In this document: positions 24,407-33,991 of the stretch, in pieces
Position numbering within the stretch: the stretch's first letter is position 1
Layout of the letters: every line of letters starts with the position of its first letter
NCBI GenBank assembly: GCA_030065575.1
Contig: JASJDZ010000018.1
Coordinates: 1 to 44,645, forward strand
Origin: Acidimicrobiia bacterium
Lineage (GTDB): Bacteria; Actinomycetota; Acidimicrobiia; Spongiisociales; UBA5794
Length of the DNA stretch: 44,645 nucleotides
Direction: 5' to 3'
Notes under the pieces: model-generated
The model's input: only the letters and a program-made list of their open reading frames with translations
The model's database searches: none
Told to the model about the DNA's origin: nothing
Program-made: the position numbers and the translations under genes

Positions 24407-26031
24407 AGAGCCGGAATGGTCACAATCATTGCGTCAACGCGGTCGAGAACTCCACCGTGGCCGGGAAGGATGTAGCCCATATCCTTGACCCCGAGCGCAC
24501 GTTTCACGACCGAGACAGCGAGATCACCGAGTGGGCTGACGATGGCAACAACCGCTCCTATCAACAGGCCATCGGTCATCTCGAACGGCTCCGCCCACGC
24601 AAAGCCGGCACCAACGGCAATGGCAACGATGATGCCGGCTACGTATCCCTCAACGGTCTTCTTGGGCGAGACGACCGGAGCCAGGGCTCGGCGGCCCAAC
24701 CGCCGACCGATGAAGTACTGGCCGACGTCCATGGCGGCGACGGTCACCACAACTGCAAGCACAAGCCAGACATAGTCGTCCGACTTCAGCAGTTCGAAAG
24801 CAAACGCACCCAGACCGCCGATCCATGCGGTGACGAGGATCGTGAGCGACGCATTCTCCAGCGCCGAGCGACGGCCCGGGACCGTGGCGTAGAACAGCAA
24901 CACAGCGATCGCGGTGAGAAGAAGCGAAATGGGTATCGCGATCAGGCCTGCCGCCCAGGTCCCGCCGAATGCCCCGGCGATCCCGAGGAATCCGAAGAGC
25001 GAGAGCGGCCGATACCCGCTACGCAGGAAAGCAGCAAAGAGCTCCCCGGCGGCGATGAACAGCACGACGAAGATCAATGCGCCGATGCCGTAGGGGGAAA
25101 GCAGGGAGGCGCCGAACAGCAGAAGCAGCCCGATGGCGGTGAGCACACGCATCGCCAGATCCGATCCCGCTGGGGGCTCGATGATGTCGGTTGCTGAATC
25201 ACCGGTCTCGGCTCCGACCACGTCTTCCAATCCCACCAGGCCGCTCTCGAGGCCGGGGATCTCTGCGGAGACGGCAATCTGCGGCGTGCCCTCCTCCTCG
25301 GCTCGCGCCACAGCTTCGGCCAGCCCGGCGTACTCGCGGGTGGTGGCAGCCAGGTAGTCCTCGCTCGTGAACTCGGCATAAGAGACGACATCTTCCTCAG
25401 CCTCGTCCTCGTCCTCCGAGTCACCCCACAACTCCGCAAACGAAGGGGTACCAGCTGCTCCCAGCGGGGCTTCGGCTCTGGGGCTCTCCGGCTCAGGAGC
25501 CGTATCGTCCTCGGCGTCGCTCGGCTCGGCGCCCGCATCGGGGTACTCACCATCCTCCGACTCGGCTTCGGGCTCCTCCTCGGCGACGCCATCGACCGGC
25601 GACTCGCTCGCATCTTCACCCTCTTCGTCAAACGAGTCGGGTTCATCCGTCGCTTCGTCATCTGGGTCGTCTGGCGCAGCGAAGAGCTCCGGTGGGGGCC
25701 CTTCCTCCGGCTTGATTGCCTGGAACACCCCGAGCTGGTCGGGCTCGGGATTCTCCAGATCGGCGGGCGACGGCCGCTCCGACTCGGGGGGCTCAGCCGC
25801 CGGCTCAGGTTCTACCGTTTCATCGTCCTGCTTGCGGCCGAACACCCGGCCCATCCACCCGGACTTGGCGACTGCCGGCTCATCGTCACCGGCCCCGACC
25901 TCGTCGGCCCCGACTTCGTCGACAACGTCGGCGGGCGCCGCAGAGTCGGCCCAATCCCGGAACTCATCCTCTACCGAGGACTCCTCATCGGGTATTGCTG
26001 CTTCGCCCCCATCGTCGTCGCGACGACTCAC
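24373..26031 (-). CDS. cdsA: Phosphatidate cytidylyltransferase with long acidic N-terminal extension
   Basis: A 552-residue protein. Residues about 294-552 are a polytopic CdsA that makes CDP-diacylglycerol for phospholipid synthesis. The family signature begins at SPLGDLAVSVVKRALGVKD and continues to GHGGVLDRVDAMIV. Residues 1-290 are very rich in Glu, Asp, Pro and Ala and look disordered and cytoplasmic. They contain a short basic patch (WMGRVFGRKQ, about 59-68), SFAELWGDSEDE and VVSYAEFTSEDYLA segments that may be short binding motifs. CdsA enzymes are normally about 270-300 residues. GGAGGAG precedes the GTG, so the extension is probably translated. Confidence 0.93.
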   Translation of the reverse strand: MSRRDDDGGEAAIPDEESSVEDEFRDWADSAAPADVVDEVGADEVGAGDDEPAVAKSGWMGRVFGRKQDDETVEPEPAAEPPESERPSPADLENPEPDQLGVFQAIKPEEGPPPELFAAPDDPDDEATDEPDSFDEEGEDASESPVDGVAEEEPEAESEDGEYPDAGAEPSDAEDDTAPEPESPRAEAPLGAAGTPSFAELWGDSEDEDEAEEDVVSYAEFTSEDYLAATTREYAGLAEAVARAEEEGTPQIAVSAEIPGLESGLVGLEDVVGAETGDSATDIIEPPAGSDLAMRVLTAIGLLLLFGASLLSPYGIGALIFVVLFIAAGELFAAFLRSGYRPLSLFGFLGIAGAFGGTWAAGLIAIPISLLLTAIAVLLFYATVPGRRSALENASLTILVTAWIGGLGAFAFELLKSDDYVWLVLAVVVTVAAMDVGQYFIGRRLGRRALAPVVSPKKTVEGYVAGIIVAIAVGAGFAWAEPFEMTDGLLIGAVVAIVSPLGDLAVSVVKRALGVKDMGYILPGHGGVLDRVDAMIVTIPALWIAYSWMGLI

Positions 26032-26064
26032 GGTGTCTCCTCCATACCTGACGCTCGGCGGGGT

Positions 26065-26616
26065 CTAGACCTCGAGCAGTTCTTCTTCCTTCTTGTGCAG
26101 AAGCTCGTCGATCTTCCCGACGTGAGCGTCGGTCATGTCCTGCAGGTTCTTCTCCGCCCGCCGAACGTCATCCTCAGAGACGTCGCCCTCGAGCGACTCA
26201 ATGTCATCCTTGATATGACGCCGCACGTTGCGGATCGCCACCCGCCCCTCTTCGGCGAGATGGCGGACCAAACGGATCAGTTCTTTGCGCCGCTCTTCTG
26301 TCAGTTGGGGAAACACGAGGCGGATGACGTTGCCATCATTCGACGGGTTCAAACCCAGATCGGCCTTCATGATCGCCTTTTCGATGGCTGTGATCGATGA
26401 CTTGTCGTAGGGCTGCACCATCAAGAGCCGCGCTTCGGGAACGCTGAAACCGGCGATCTGCTGCAAGGGTGTTTGTGTGCCGTAGTAGTCCACGGTGATC
26501 CTCTGCAGCAGGCCGGGATTAGCCCTACCGGTGCGCACGGTTCCAAACTCACCAACGGTGTGCTGGATAGCCTGATCCATCTTGGTTTGTGCTTCCGCCA
26601 ATAGTTCGTCGATCAC
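26065..26616 (-). CDS. frr: Ribosome recycling factor
   Basis: A 183-residue protein that, with EF-G, splits post-termination ribosomes. It has the normal length and the motifs VRTGRANPGLL, YYGTQTPLQQIA, NVRRHIKDDIESLEGDVSEDD split across helix 3, and a Glu-rich C-terminus. The start is GTG, with GAGGTGA lying in the end of pyrH, 9 nt away. The order pyrH-frr-cdsA is highly conserved. Confidence 0.96.
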   Translation of the reverse strand: MIDELLAEAQTKMDQAIQHTVGEFGTVRTGRANPGLLQRITVDYYGTQTPLQQIAGFSVPEARLLMVQPYDKSSITAIEKAIMKADLGLNPSNDGNVIRLVFPQLTEERRKELIRLVRHLAEEGRVAIRNVRRHIKDDIESLEGDVSEDDVRRAEKNLQDMTDAHVGKIDELLHKKEEELLEV

Positions 26617-26625
26617 AGCATCACC

Positions 26626-27955
<1,330 letters not shown>

Positions 27956-27961
27956 TGCGTG

Positions 27962-28729
27962 CTACTCCTTGGGTGCTTGTGCGTCGGCTTTCGCTGCGGG
28001 CGCAGCTTTGGCCTGCTTCTTAGAGTCTTTGTCCTTCTTGCTGGCGGTGTAGAGCTCCTGGCCCTTGTTCGCCGCTTCCGCCATGGCGTTCGACAGGAGA
28101 TAGGCAGCCCGAATGGCGTCGTCGTTGCCCGGGATCACCAGGTCGATGAGATCCGGGTCACAGTTCGTATCGACGAGAGCGATGATCGGGATCCCGAGCC
28201 GTGCAGCTTCGGCTACCGCGATGTGCTCCTCGTTGATATCGATGATGAAGACAACTTCGGGGGTCTTGTGCATGTCCCGCACGCCCCCGAGCACCGCCTG
28301 CAGCTTGCCCATCTCGCGCCGTAGCCGGAGACGTTCCTTCTTGGGCAGAGCATCCATCTCACCTGAGCTGTCCATGCGCTCGAGCTCGCGCATGTACATG
28401 ATGCGGCGGTGAATCGTCTGGAAGTTCGTGAGCATGCCGCCGAGCCAACGGTGATTCACGTACGGCATCCCGCAGGCCTGCGCCGCCTTCTGGATTGCGT
28501 CCTGGGCTTGCTTCTTGGTTCCGATGAACAGAATCGAGCCACCCTTGGTGGTTGCGTCCTCGACGAGCTTGTAGGCGCGTTCGGCCTGCGAAACAGTCAT
28601 CCGCAGATCGACGATGTGGATTCCATTGCGCTCGGTGAAGATGTACGGACGCATCTTCGGGTTCCAGCGCCGGGTCTGATGACCGAAGTGAACGCCCGCT
28701 TCGAGCAGTTCGCGCATAGTCACTGCCAT
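27962..28729 (-). CDS. rpsB: 30S ribosomal protein S2
   Basis: A 255-residue small-subunit protein. It begins [24 protein letters not shown] and contains [14 protein letters not shown] and [18 protein letters not shown], all diagnostic. A Lys/Ala-rich tail of about 25 residues follows. GGAGG lies 6 nt before the ATG at 28729. An open frame extends about 210 nt further upstream through the leader, but it is not S2-like. tsf follows directly. Confidence 0.97.
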   Translation of the reverse strand: MAVTMRELLEAGVHFGHQTRRWNPKMRPYIFTERNGIHIVDLRMTVSQAERAYKLVEDATTKGGSILFIGTKKQAQDAIQKAAQACGMPYVNHRWLGGMLTNFQTIHRRIMYMRELERMDSSGEMDALPKKERLRLRREMGKLQAVLGGVRDMHKTPEVVFIIDINEEHIAVAEAARLGIPIIALVDTNCDPDLIDLVIPGNDDAIRAAYLLSNAMAEAANKGQELYTASKKDKDSKKQAKAAPAAKADAQAPKE

Positions 28730-28749
28730 GCGTTTCCTCCTGTTTTGGT

Positions 28750-28763
28750 TGGTCCTCCGACCA
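28750..28763 (-). promoter_or_regulatory. Hairpin just before the rpsB ribosome binding site
   Basis: TGGTC and GACCA arms with a GGAG loop on the transcribed strand, about 10 nt before the true Shine-Dalgarno. The loop itself looks like a ribosome-binding sequence. In many bacteria S2 represses its own mRNA through leader structure, so this stem may take part. The regulatory role is an inference. Confidence 0.35.
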
Positions 28764-28793
28764 CCCTGCGAGGGCAATGCGATGCTCTCGAGC

Positions 28794-28822
28794 CTCCGCG
28801 GGGCGAACCCCGACCTTCGGAG
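28794..28822 (-). promoter_or_regulatory. Two-tier stem-loop in the rpsB leader
   Basis: An inner CGGGG/CCCCG stem closed by TTCG (28799-28812) is enclosed by an outer CTCCG/CGGAG stem (28794-28798 and 28818-28822), separated by a 5-nt one-sided bulge. It lies about 70 nt upstream of rpsB. Such a bulged double stem is typical of a structured ribosomal-protein leader. The protein ligand is not shown. Confidence 0.45.
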
Positions 28823-28900
28823 ATTGCAGTGGCCGTGCGTATTCGGGCGGAGAGTGTACTCAGACTCGCCGTTTACGCGAAACCCCATAGTCAGTCCCCG

Positions 28901-28941
28901 GCTGATGAGATCAGCTTGGAGTTCGATACGATCGAACTCCA
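28901..28941 (-). terminator. Pair of hairpins downstream of whiG
   Basis: A perfect 11-bp stem with a 3-nt loop (28917-28941) lies 17 nt past the whiG stop. It is immediately followed by a 6-bp stem with a 3-nt loop (28901-28915, GCTGAT/ATCAGC). This probably ends the comM-dprA-xerC-whiG transcript before rpsB. There is no U-tract, so the pair may act with Rho or as a 3' stabiliser. Confidence 0.65.
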
Positions 28942-28958
28942 CCCCCTGTTTTCGGCGC

Positions 28959-29735
28959 CTAGCCCCGGCTCGGCGGTTCCATGAGCCGGTTCCGCAAGCT
29001 CATGACAGCCTTGGTGTGGATCTGGCAGACGCGCGATTCGGTGACGGACAGAACCTGTCCGATTTCCGCAAGAGTCAGACCCTCGTAGTAGTAGAGCGTC
29101 ACCACCAGCCGTTCTCGATCAGAGAGACGGTTGACTGCATCCACCAGCAGGTAGCGTGTTTCCTCCTGCTCGAACGAGCCGCTGGGGTCAGCAGCTCGCG
29201 GGTCGGCCAGCAGGTCACCCATCGTTGATGAATCCCGCTCCCCCGGGTTGAGCAGGTCATCCAGCGCCATGATCCCCAGGGTTGCGATCTCCCCGAGCCG
29301 GTCCTGGAGGACCTCGGTGGGCATGTTCATGTGCTCAGCAAGCTCTTCGTCGGTTGGGCTGCGCTGCAGCTTGTGCTCCAACTCACCGAGGCTGCGCTGG
29401 ATCTCCCGTGCCCTTGCCCGTACGGAGCGGGGCACCCAGTCCAGGGCACGCAGCTCGTCGAGGATGGCGCCCTTGATTCGATTGACCGCATATGTCTCGA
29501 ACTTGTAGCCCCGCTCGGGCTCGAACTTGTCGATGGCATCAATGAGGCCAAACGTCCCGTAGGAAACGAGATCCTGCGGATCGACGCTCCGGGGCAGACC
29601 GGCTTTGAGCCGTCCGGCGACGAACTTCACCAGCGCCGAATAATGAAGAATCAAACCCTCGCGGGCAGCGGGGTCCGCTTTGTTCTTAAAATCCCTCCAG
29701 AGCTTCTGGAGTTCGTGTTCGGCGCGTTCAAGCAC
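28959..29735 (-). CDS. whiG: WhiG/FliA-type RNA polymerase sigma factor
   Basis: A 258-residue sigma70-family group 3 factor. Region 2 shows [51 protein letters not shown] and DWVPRSVR. Region 3 follows. Region 4 ends with [23 protein letters not shown] and [14 protein letters not shown] (each a separate motif). The closest pattern is Streptomyces WhiG, which drives sporulation genes and is held by the c-di-GMP-dependent anti-sigma RsiG. No ATG fits. GTG 29735 gives the expected N-terminus, with AAAGAAG upstream and an 8-nt overlap with xerC. The dprA-xerC-whiG-rpsB order matches Streptomyces. Its targets here are unknown. Confidence 0.9.
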   Translation of the reverse strand: MLERAEHELQKLWRDFKNKADPAAREGLILHYSALVKFVAGRLKAGLPRSVDPQDLVSYGTFGLIDAIDKFEPERGYKFETYAVNRIKGAILDELRALDWVPRSVRARAREIQRSLGELEHKLQRSPTDEELAEHMNMPTEVLQDRLGEIATLGIMALDDLLNPGERDSSTMGDLLADPRAADPSGSFEQEETRYLLVDAVNRLSDRERLVVTLYYYEGLTLAEIGQVLSVTESRVCQIHTKAVMSLRNRLMEPPSRG

Positions 29736-30609
29736 GCGGGTGGCTTCTTTCGTAGGTAGACCGCAAGTGGCGGCGGGAAACGGAAGTGTAAATCTGGGTA
29801 GTGGCAAGTTCAACGTGGCCCAGCAACTCCTGGACGGTTCGGAGATCGGCTCCACCTTCGAGCAAGTGTGTGGCAAACGAGTGCCGAAGAGCATGGGGGA
29901 AGGTGCCCAGGCGTTTCTGCACGACTCGCCTAACTCCTCTCGTATCGAGGGGACCACCGCGGACCCCAACCCACAGGGCAGAGTATGCCTCATCTCCGAC
30001 CAGCTGCGGTCGACCGCGCTCGAGGTAGTCGGTAACCGCCCCACGCGCCGTTCTGCTGATGGGCACCATCCGGGACTTCCTGCCCTTGCCTTCGACCCGG
30101 AGAAGATCGGAATCATCGATGTCGGCGACTTCGAGCCCGGCCACCTCCGACACACGAAGCCCACATGCGTAGAGCACCTCGAGCAGCGCCCGGTCACGGA
30201 GATCAACCGGGTCATCGCCGGTCACGTTGTCGAGTACTGCGGCCAGCCCCCGTGCCGGTAGGGCCTTGGGAAGCGGCGCGGGGCGTTTGGGCTGGCTGAC
30301 CCCAGCGGCCGGATTGGCTGCAACCAGGTCACGTCGCGCCGCGTCGGAGTAGAAAGATCGGATGGCAGAGACCTTGCGAGCGATGGTGCGGCGGGAATAC
30401 CCCCGGGTTGAGAGTTGCGACATATAGCGGCGGATCATCTTCCGGGTTACCTCGTCCGGAGTGATCGCACCGAGCCGCTCGCAGAACTCGGCAAACTGCA
30501 CGAGGTCGCGCTCGTATGCGCTCAGTGTGTGCGGCGAGAGACCGCGCTCCACTTCGAGGCGGTGGACAAACTCGAGCGCGGCGTCGGCAAGCGTGGTGGT
30601 CTGCTCCAT
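29728..30609 (-). CDS. xerC: Tyrosine recombinase XerC-like
   Basis: A 293-residue site-specific recombinase. An N-terminal SAM-like core-binding domain (LEFVHRLEVERGLSPHTLSAY) precedes the catalytic domain. Catalytic residues are visible as Arg in ACGLRVSEVAGL, Lys in VEGKGRKSR, His-x-x-Arg in HALRHSFATHLL, His in LLGHVELATTQIY and the Tyr of that motif. With XerD it would resolve chromosome dimers at dif. Location next to dprA and whiG fits XerC. The ATG at 30609 is chosen because similarity starts there and GAAGGG precedes it. Confidence 0.92.
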   Translation of the reverse strand: MEQTTTLADAALEFVHRLEVERGLSPHTLSAYERDLVQFAEFCERLGAITPDEVTRKMIRRYMSQLSTRGYSRRTIARKVSAIRSFYSDAARRDLVAANPAAGVSQPKRPAPLPKALPARGLAAVLDNVTGDDPVDLRDRALLEVLYACGLRVSEVAGLEVADIDDSDLLRVEGKGRKSRMVPISRTARGAVTDYLERGRPQLVGDEAYSALWVGVRGGPLDTRGVRRVVQKRLGTFPHALRHSFATHLLEGGADLRTVQELLGHVELATTQIYTSVSRRHLRSTYERSHPRA

Positions 30610-30643
30610 TGGCCCTTCATCGTCGCCGCTCGCCTGCGGGACG

Positions 30644-31714
30644 TCAACGACCCGACACAGTTCGCCCAGACACCGAGTAACGACCGGGAACGTCACATCG
30701 CACCACTCCGCCGGCTTCCAGGCGGCCCAGCGCAGCCAGTACCTCTCCGGGCGCAGCATCGATTTGGGTCATGATCTCGTCGAAGTCCCCCACTCCAGAT
30801 GCAATCAGCTCCAGCAACTCCCTATCCCCGGCCTGCCCACCGGCAGCATCGGAGTTGACCGGGGGGCGTGGTGCCGGGCCCATCAGGAGTTCCAGCGACT
30901 CGACAAGATCATCGGAATCCAGGACGGGGAAGGCTCCGTCGCGGATTAGGAGATTGCATCCGACTGACGAAGCACGAGTGATGTCGCCGGGCAATGCAAA
31001 CACCTGCTTACCGTGGCGGAGAGCGGCTTCCGCAGTTATCAGTGCGCCACCTTTCACCGTTGCCTCAACGACCACGACTGCAGCCGCAAGGCCGCTGATA
31101 ACACGATTGCGGGGAGGAAACCGCCAAGCTTCAGGAGGGGTACCCGGTGGGGATTCGCTGGCCACCGCGCCACCACTTGCGATCAGGTCCCGGGCGAGAT
31201 CACGATGCTCCTGCGGGTACATCACGTCGATACCCGACCCGAGCACGGCAATCCCGACCCCGGCGCCATCGACAGTTCCCCGGTGGGCGCACCCGTCGAT
31301 TCCGCGAGCCAGCCCACTCACCAAGGGCCACCCGCACCGGGCAATAGCCGTGCCGTAGTCGCGGGCGATGCTCCTGCCGTACGAGGTGCATCGCCGGGTA
31401 CCCACGACTGCGACGCCGAGTTGGGAGGGCAACTCTCCGCGAACGAAGAGCAGGTCGGGCGCATCGGGCAACTCGCCGAGGTGATTCGGGTACGCATCTC
31501 CGCCCTTGTAGACGACATCGATGCCGGCGGCGCTGAGTTGCTCGCGGCGCTGATCGGCGGGAACACCTACTGCGGCTCGTACCCGGGGGGTTGTCTTGAT
31601 GCCACCGCCAACGATTCGTCGCAGAGTGCCGCCCGGGCCGTAGCTGTCGTAGAGGTCGCGGATCCGGTCTGGGTGCATCCCACCGAAGGCAACCTGAAGC
31701 CGGGCGTCATTCAC
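30644..31714 (-). CDS. dprA: DNA-processing protein DprA
   Basis: A 356-residue single-stranded-DNA-binding protein that loads RecA on incoming DNA in natural transformation. It has an N-terminal SAM-like region, then a Rossmann fold with VAVVGTRRCTSYGRSIA, PLVSGLARGIDGCAH, and VLGSGIDVMYPQEH. SGLAAAVVVVEATVKGGALI and FALPGDI follow. The last 60 residues form a winged-helix DML1-type domain. The GTG at 31714 gives a GTGA overlap with comM; upstream frame sequence is only comM read in another frame. The comM-dprA pair suggests a DNA-uptake capacity. Confidence 0.94.
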   Translation of the reverse strand: MNDARLQVAFGGMHPDRIRDLYDSYGPGGTLRRIVGGGIKTTPRVRAAVGVPADQRREQLSAAGIDVVYKGGDAYPNHLGELPDAPDLLFVRGELPSQLGVAVVGTRRCTSYGRSIARDYGTAIARCGWPLVSGLARGIDGCAHRGTVDGAGVGIAVLGSGIDVMYPQEHRDLARDLIASGGAVASESPPGTPPEAWRFPPRNRVISGLAAAVVVVEATVKGGALITAEAALRHGKQVFALPGDITRASSVGCNLLIRDGAFPVLDSDDLVESLELLMGPAPRPPVNSDAAGGQAGDRELLELIASGVGDFDEIMTQIDAAPGEVLAALGRLEAGGVVRCDVPGRYSVSGRTVSGR

Positions 31715-33183
31715 CGCTGGCCCCGATACGCCAGGGCCTCGCCAAGATGGCGCCCGAGAATCACAGCAGACTCGTCGAGGTCGGCAATAGTTGCCGCAAC
31801 CCGCCGCACCCGATCCCAGCCGCGAGCAGTCAGCGCCGAGTTTCGCATCGCCTGTTCGAGCATGATCCCTACTTCTTCGTGCCAGTGAAGCCTGTCCAAC
31901 TCGCCGCGCCCCAGGCGTGCATTTCTCACCCCGCGAGCGTCCTGGCGCTTCCGAGCCGCGGCGACCCGGGCGGCTACCTCCGCAGTTGACTCGCCGGGGG
32001 GGCCGGCCATCTCTGTCGACTCCACCCGAGGAACTCGAACCGAGATGTCGAATCGGTCTACCAGTGGTCCGGAGAGTCTTCTCTTGTACCTGGCCACGGC
32101 CCGTGGCGGGCACTCGCAGGAACGCAGATGATCATCCTCATAGCCACACGGGCAGGGGTTGGTGGCCCCCACCAGCTGGAACTCGGTGGGGAAGCGAACA
32201 GATGCGCCTTTGCGAGAGACAACGACATGCCCGTCCTCCATTGGCTGGCGAAGGGCATCGAGCAGATGGACCGGAAACTCACCCAGCTCGTCGAGGAACA
32301 GCACTCCCTTGTGTGCCAGGGCGGTCTCGCCGGGAACCGGAATCCCCGAACCACCCCCAATCACGGCCGCCAACGAGGCAGAGTGGTGCGGTGACCGGAA
32401 GGGCGCCAGGGTTGGATCTCGCCGGGGCACACCTGCTGCGGCCCAGGTGAGGGCGGTCTCCGCAACGTCCCCGCCGACGAGGCGCGGCAGGATCCCCGGG
32501 AGACACCGCGCCAGCATCGTCTTGCCGGCCCCGGGTGGCCCGGTCATCAGCATGTGATGCCCTCCCGCCGCCGCGATCTCTAGAGCCCGCCGCACGAGGA
32601 TCTGGCCCCGGACCTCGCATAGGTCGACCGCCGGCGGGGTGTCTCCGACAAGATTGGGTATGGGTGCACCCGGCTTGTGGCCGAGCGCGACGTCGACAGC
32701 ATCTTGCAGCTCGCATACCGCTGACACGGCCCTGGCGTCACCCAGGCTGGCAGCCTCAGCTGCCGACTCGGGAGGAAGCAGACACGGCATGCCCAAGCGC
32801 TCGGCAACCATTGCGGCCCCCAATCCGCCGCGTACGGCCCGCACCTCACCGTTGAGTGCCAACTCACCGAGGGCAACGACCTCGGCCACTCCCTTCGGCG
32901 TAGCTTGCGATGCTGCCAGAACCCCGAGGGCAATGGGCAGGTCATACGCCGAACCACCTTTGGGGAGGTCGGCCGGAGCCAGGTTCACGATGACCCGCCT
33001 TCCGGGAAACTCGTAGCCGGACGCCTGAATTGCAGCTCTTACGCGCTGCGTTGCCTCGCGGACTGCAGTATCCGGCAACCCCACGATGACAAGATGCGGC
33101 TTGCCGCCGCCCACGAACACCTCAACGCGGACCGGGCGCGGCTCGGCGCCGACTAGAACAACAGATGTGACACAAGAAAGCAT
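31711..33183 (-). CDS. ComM/YifB-like AAA+ ATPase (Mg-chelatase family)
   Basis: A 490-residue AAA+ helicase. In Vibrio ComM extends branch migration of donor DNA during transformation. An N-terminal Lon-like S16 fold (VGLPDTAVREATQRVRAAI) is followed by Walker A GPPGAGKTMLARCL (about 215), Walker B GVLFLDELGEF (about 300), GATNPCPCG, and the C-terminal Mg_chelatase_C region. ATG 33183 gives the family's normal N-terminus (MLSCVTSVVLVG); a GTG at 33204 is an alternative. A 7+7 bp inverted repeat abuts the start. Confidence 0.93.
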   Translation of the reverse strand: MLSCVTSVVLVGAEPRPVRVEVFVGGGKPHLVIVGLPDTAVREATQRVRAAIQASGYEFPGRRVIVNLAPADLPKGGSAYDLPIALGVLAASQATPKGVAEVVALGELALNGEVRAVRGGLGAAMVAERLGMPCLLPPESAAEAASLGDARAVSAVCELQDAVDVALGHKPGAPIPNLVGDTPPAVDLCEVRGQILVRRALEIAAAGGHHMLMTGPPGAGKTMLARCLPGILPRLVGGDVAETALTWAAAGVPRRDPTLAPFRSPHHSASLAAVIGGGSGIPVPGETALAHKGVLFLDELGEFPVHLLDALRQPMEDGHVVVSRKGASVRFPTEFQLVGATNPCPCGYEDDHLRSCECPPRAVARYKRRLSGPLVDRFDISVRVPRVESTEMAGPPGESTAEVAARVAAARKRQDARGVRNARLGRGELDRLHWHEEVGIMLEQAMRNSALTARGWDRVRRVAATIADLDESAVILGRHLGEALAYRGQR

Positions 33184-33204
33184 GTGACCAACGTATGTGG
33201 TCAC
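33184..33204. promoter_or_regulatory. Inverted repeat touching the comM start codon
   Basis: GTGACCA and TGGTCAC (7-bp perfect arms) flank a 7-nt spacer and end at the base before the ATG. Placement between comM and the divergent small plus-strand genes suggests an operator, or an mRNA hairpin limiting initiation. No known regulator box is recognised. Confidence 0.4.
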
Positions 33205-33276
33205 TGTGACAGATCGTCGTCGGCGGCATCCGCTGATTCCCGGCCGCGCAAACGGAAGCAGCTACGCTCCCGTTCC

Positions 33277-33390
33277 GTGGGATTCAATCCGTTTCGCCAA
33301 CAAGAGAAGACCCGCATCGACTTGCTGGTTGTGATCACCTTCCTCGTGATCACCCTTGCTGTCGTGTTGTGGGCCTTTCTCGGTGGTTGA
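33277..33390 (+). CDS. Tiny single-pass membrane protein, function unknown
   Basis: A 37-residue protein from GTG 33277: a short basic start (GFNPFRQQEKTRID) and one strongly hydrophobic helix of about 21 residues, ending Trp-Ala-Phe-Leu-Gly-Gly. Similar very short N-in membrane proteins beginning with an NPFR-type motif seem to recur in actinobacteria, by memory only. It lies directly before the next small gene, with 1 nt between this stop and the most likely start, suggesting one transcript. The frame runs upstream to 33184, but that part is Ser/Arg-rich and unlikely. Its ribosome site is poor. Confidence 0.5.
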   Translation: MGFNPFRQQEKTRIDLLVVITFLVITLAVVLWAFLGG

Positions 33391-33391
33391 A

Positions 33392-33637
33392 GTGGATGAC
33401 TCAGCACTCGGGCCCCTGGTCATCAAGCCGATCCAGCCCTATCAGGCGCGCAAGCAGTATGTCTGCCCAGGGTGTCATAGCGGTATCGGGTTGGGTGTCG
33501 GCCACCTGGTCGTGATCCCGGAGCATGCCCCTGACCTTCGTCGTCACTGGCATCGCGGGTGCTGGTTCAAGGAGATGAGGCGGATGGGCTACTCAGCCGA
33601 CGCGGGGCAACCAACGAACAGTGAACCCGTCGGCTGA
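33392..33637 (+). CDS. Small zinc-ribbon-like protein, function unknown
   Basis: An 81-residue protein. YVCPGCHSGIGLGVGHLVV is followed by RRHWHRGCWFKEM. The CxxC, His-x-His and x-Cys arrangement looks like a single treble-clef or zinc-ribbon site. Short actinobacterial proteins with the same CPGC ... RRHWH..CW pattern exist, without a known function. GTG 33392 has GGTGG 5 nt upstream; GTG 33383, overlapping the preceding stop, is an alternative. Its 3' end overlaps the convergent yraN gene by 45 nt. Confidence 0.75.
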   Translation: MDDSALGPLVIKPIQPYQARKQYVCPGCHSGIGLGVGHLVVIPEHAPDLRRHWHRGCWFKEMRRMGYSADAGQPTNSEPVG

Positions 33638-33991
33638 TCTCACGACGCTGACGAGATCGACCCTTCCAATGCCCTGGGTGGCGGCGAGTGAACGGACTTG
33701 CCTCTGTTTCCCGGCGTCGAAGTGGTGAACCGGATCGCCGCTGCCGGATCCGGCTTTCACCTCAACCGCGACCAGTTCCTCGCCAATGGAGACAATGAGG
33801 TCCAGCTCGCCCCGGCCGATCCGGAGGTTGCGCGCAACAACGGTGGCGCCACGGTCTTGAAGGAAGCGAGCGGCGATGCGCTCGCCTAGAGCGCCGAGGT
33901 CGGCTCGAGTTCCTCGATGTTCACGTCCCGGAACGTCATCACTTTCACGCTCTTGACGAAACGGGCCGGTCGGTACATATCCCACACCCAT
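33593..33991 (-). CDS. YraN/UPF0102 nuclease-like protein
   Basis: A 132-residue protein with a restriction-endonuclease-like fold. LGALGERIAARFLQDRGATV, RNLRIGRGELDLIV and LVAVEVKAG give the usual E-x(n)-D-x(n)-E-x-K pattern of this family. The biochemical role is not established. The core starts near residue 31. No ATG, GTG or TTG lies between the core and codons 1-3, so the start must be ATG 33991 or GTG 33985. The gene therefore overlaps DUF2469 by about 100 nt. yraN beside dprA/comM is a widely conserved order. Confidence 0.88.
   Translation of the reverse strand: MGVGYVPTGPFRQERESDDVPGREHRGTRADLGALGERIAARFLQDRGATVVARNLRIGRGELDLIVSIGEELVAVEVKAGSGSGDPVHHFDAGKQRQVRSLAATQGIGRVDLVSVVRSADGFTVRWLPRVG

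Noticed and set aside
28959-30215. A 418-residue sigma factor
   Set aside because: The upstream 160 codons are xerC in another frame; WhiG similarity starts at GTG 29735.
30644-32113. A 489-residue DprA
   Set aside because: Residues before GTG 31714 are the comM 3' end read in another frame, Arg/Gly/Ser-rich and not DprA-like.
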